Source: Bifidobacterium longum subsp. infantis ATCC 15697 = JCM 1222 = DSM 20088 (GTDB lineage: Bacteria > Actinomycetota > Actinomycetes > Actinomycetales > Bifidobacteriaceae). From it: a stretch of DNA of 64,000 nt. Location of the stretch: the NCBI RefSeq assembly GCF_000269965.1, contig NC_017219.1, positions 1,054,001 to 1,118,000 of the forward strand. The letters are read 5' to 3'. Made by a program: the position numbers and the translations under genes. Positions 63,428 through 64,000 of this stretch are shown in pieces; positions within the stretch are counted from its first letter, which is position 1, and each line of letters starts with the position of its first letter. Under the pieces are notes generated by a model. That model saw nothing but the letters and a program-made list of their open reading frames with translations. It ran no database searches and was not told where the DNA came from.

Positions 63428-64000
63428 GTGAACACTATGGATGAGAACACAATGGACAAGCAGTCATCGCCCAAATCATCGCTGTTCGACGGATGGAACG
63501 CGCCGCCGAACCTGGTCACCTACTCGCGCATCGTACTCGTGGTGATTTTCCTGACACTCGACATTCTCGCCGGCGCCTGGGGTGAGAGCAACCTGACCAT
63601 GCGCTGGGTCGCCGCGGTACTGTTCATCATCGCCGCGTCCACCGATAAGATCGACGGTTGGATGGCCCGCAAATACAATCAGGTCACCGAAATGGGCAAG
63701 CTCATGGATCCGATCGCGGACAAGCTGCTCACTTGCGGCGCAATGATTGTATGCTCCGCGTTCGGCGAGCTCGGCTGGTGGGTGACCATCCTGTTCCTGA
63801 TTCGCGAAATCGGTATCACCGTTATGCGCTTCTTCGTCATGGAGCGTCCGGGCGGCAAGGTCATCGCCGCCGCATGGCCCGGCAAGCTCAAGACCGTATT
63901 CCAGTGCGTGGGTCTGTCCATGCTGCTGCTGCCGTTCTGGTCATTGGGTAACGGACAGGCCACGCCGTTCTGGATGACCGCTTACTACTTCCTGACCTAC
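63428..64000 (+). CDS. pgsA: CDP-diacylglycerol-glycerol-3-phosphate 3-phosphatidyltransferase (3'-truncated by window edge)
   Basis: The 191 codons in the window belong to a CDP-alcohol phosphatidyltransferase, making phosphatidylglycerol phosphate in the membrane. The complete catalytic motif D-x2-DG-x2-AR-x8-G-x3-D-x3-D is visible in STDKIDGWMARKYNQ, EMGKLMDPIADK. The preceding NLVTYSRIVLVVIFLTLDI helix and following GWWVTILFLIREIGITVMRF are typical of PgsA. GTG 63428 or ATG 63437 may be the start. In actinobacteria pgsA follows ftsK and precedes cinA-recA, which would lie beyond the window. Confidence 0.92.
   Translation, partial: MNTMDENTMDKQSSPKSSLFDGWNAPPNLVTYSRIVLVVIFLTLDILAGAWGESNLTMRWVAAVLFIIAASTDKIDGWMARKYNQVTEMGKLMDPIADKLLTCGAMIVCSAFGELGWWVTILFLIREIGITVMRFFVMERPGGKVIAAAWPGKLKTVFQCVGLSMLLLPFWSLGNGQATPFWMTAYYFLTY

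Overview
The window is a high-GC actinobacterial chromosome segment that reads as Bifidobacterium, most likely the B. longum group. Supporting signs are the actinobacterial blocks smc, infC-rpmI-rplT, xerD-parA-scpA-scpB, nrtR-nadABC-nifS, DUF3710-DUF3159-TRAM methyltransferase-P-type ATPase-acn, and miaB-miaA-Fic-ftsK-pgsA. The species is inferred from protein character and was not tested by alignment. I recognise no rRNA, tRNA or CRISPR array.

Layout. 1-6990: the 3' part of smc, then femAB-like and murE (cell wall, minus strand), then an ECF sigma factor with its cysteine-rich anti-sigma factor and a 24-codon ribosomal protein gene (bL37). 7109-13083: two tandem aldose 1-epimerases, ispH, ybaK-like deacylase, gap and thiamine pyrophosphokinase, with LacI-type operators before gap and the first epimerase. 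13084-18517: a structured leader, infC with a non-AUG start, rpmI, rplT, then xerD-parA-scpA-scpB. 18649-24685: NAD biosynthesis cluster nrtR-nadA-nadB-nadC plus a cysteine desulfurase that probably serves the NadA cluster. 24872-29469: typA, then an AT-rich island with an MFS transporter and a chimeric gene/IS remnant, then a small membrane protein. 29549-33171: pheA-tyrA, a small conserved protein and xerC. 33172-39407: oligopeptide ABC transporter oppA-oppB-oppC-oppDF with a striking alternative-structure leader before oppA. 39439-40519: a cluster of GTGGGAC...GTCCCAC modules and xthA. 40644-49709: DUF3710, DUF3159, TRAM RNA methyltransferase, a small lipoprotein, a CtpE-like ATPase and aconitase. 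49817-53603: an accessory patch with a RelB/PIN toxin-antitoxin pair, a DUF262/degenerate-DUF1524/RAMA protein (putative defence) and a GNAT enzyme. 53644-64000: a LuxR remnant, BI-1 protein, EamA permease, small alarmone synthetase, miaB, miaA, a Fic protein with a fused VbhA-like antitoxin segment, ftsK and the start of pgsA.

Themes. A dispersed palindromic repeat family (consensus half GGGGAGCTGTC, partner half GACTGAGGGGAGC) occurs about ten times, mostly as intergenic terminator-like hairpins. One copy supplies the probable ribosome-binding site of xerD and another encodes the N-terminus of ScpA. Several genes have a TAGAAT/TATACT-like -10 box only 6-10 nt before the start codon and no Shine-Dalgarno, which suggests leaderless mRNAs. 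The most promising candidates for undescribed biology are the oppA leader switch, the GTGGGAC module cluster, the RAMA-tailed DUF262 protein, the antitoxin-fused Fic protein with a degenerate motif, and the infC leader with a Trp-rich upstream ORF.
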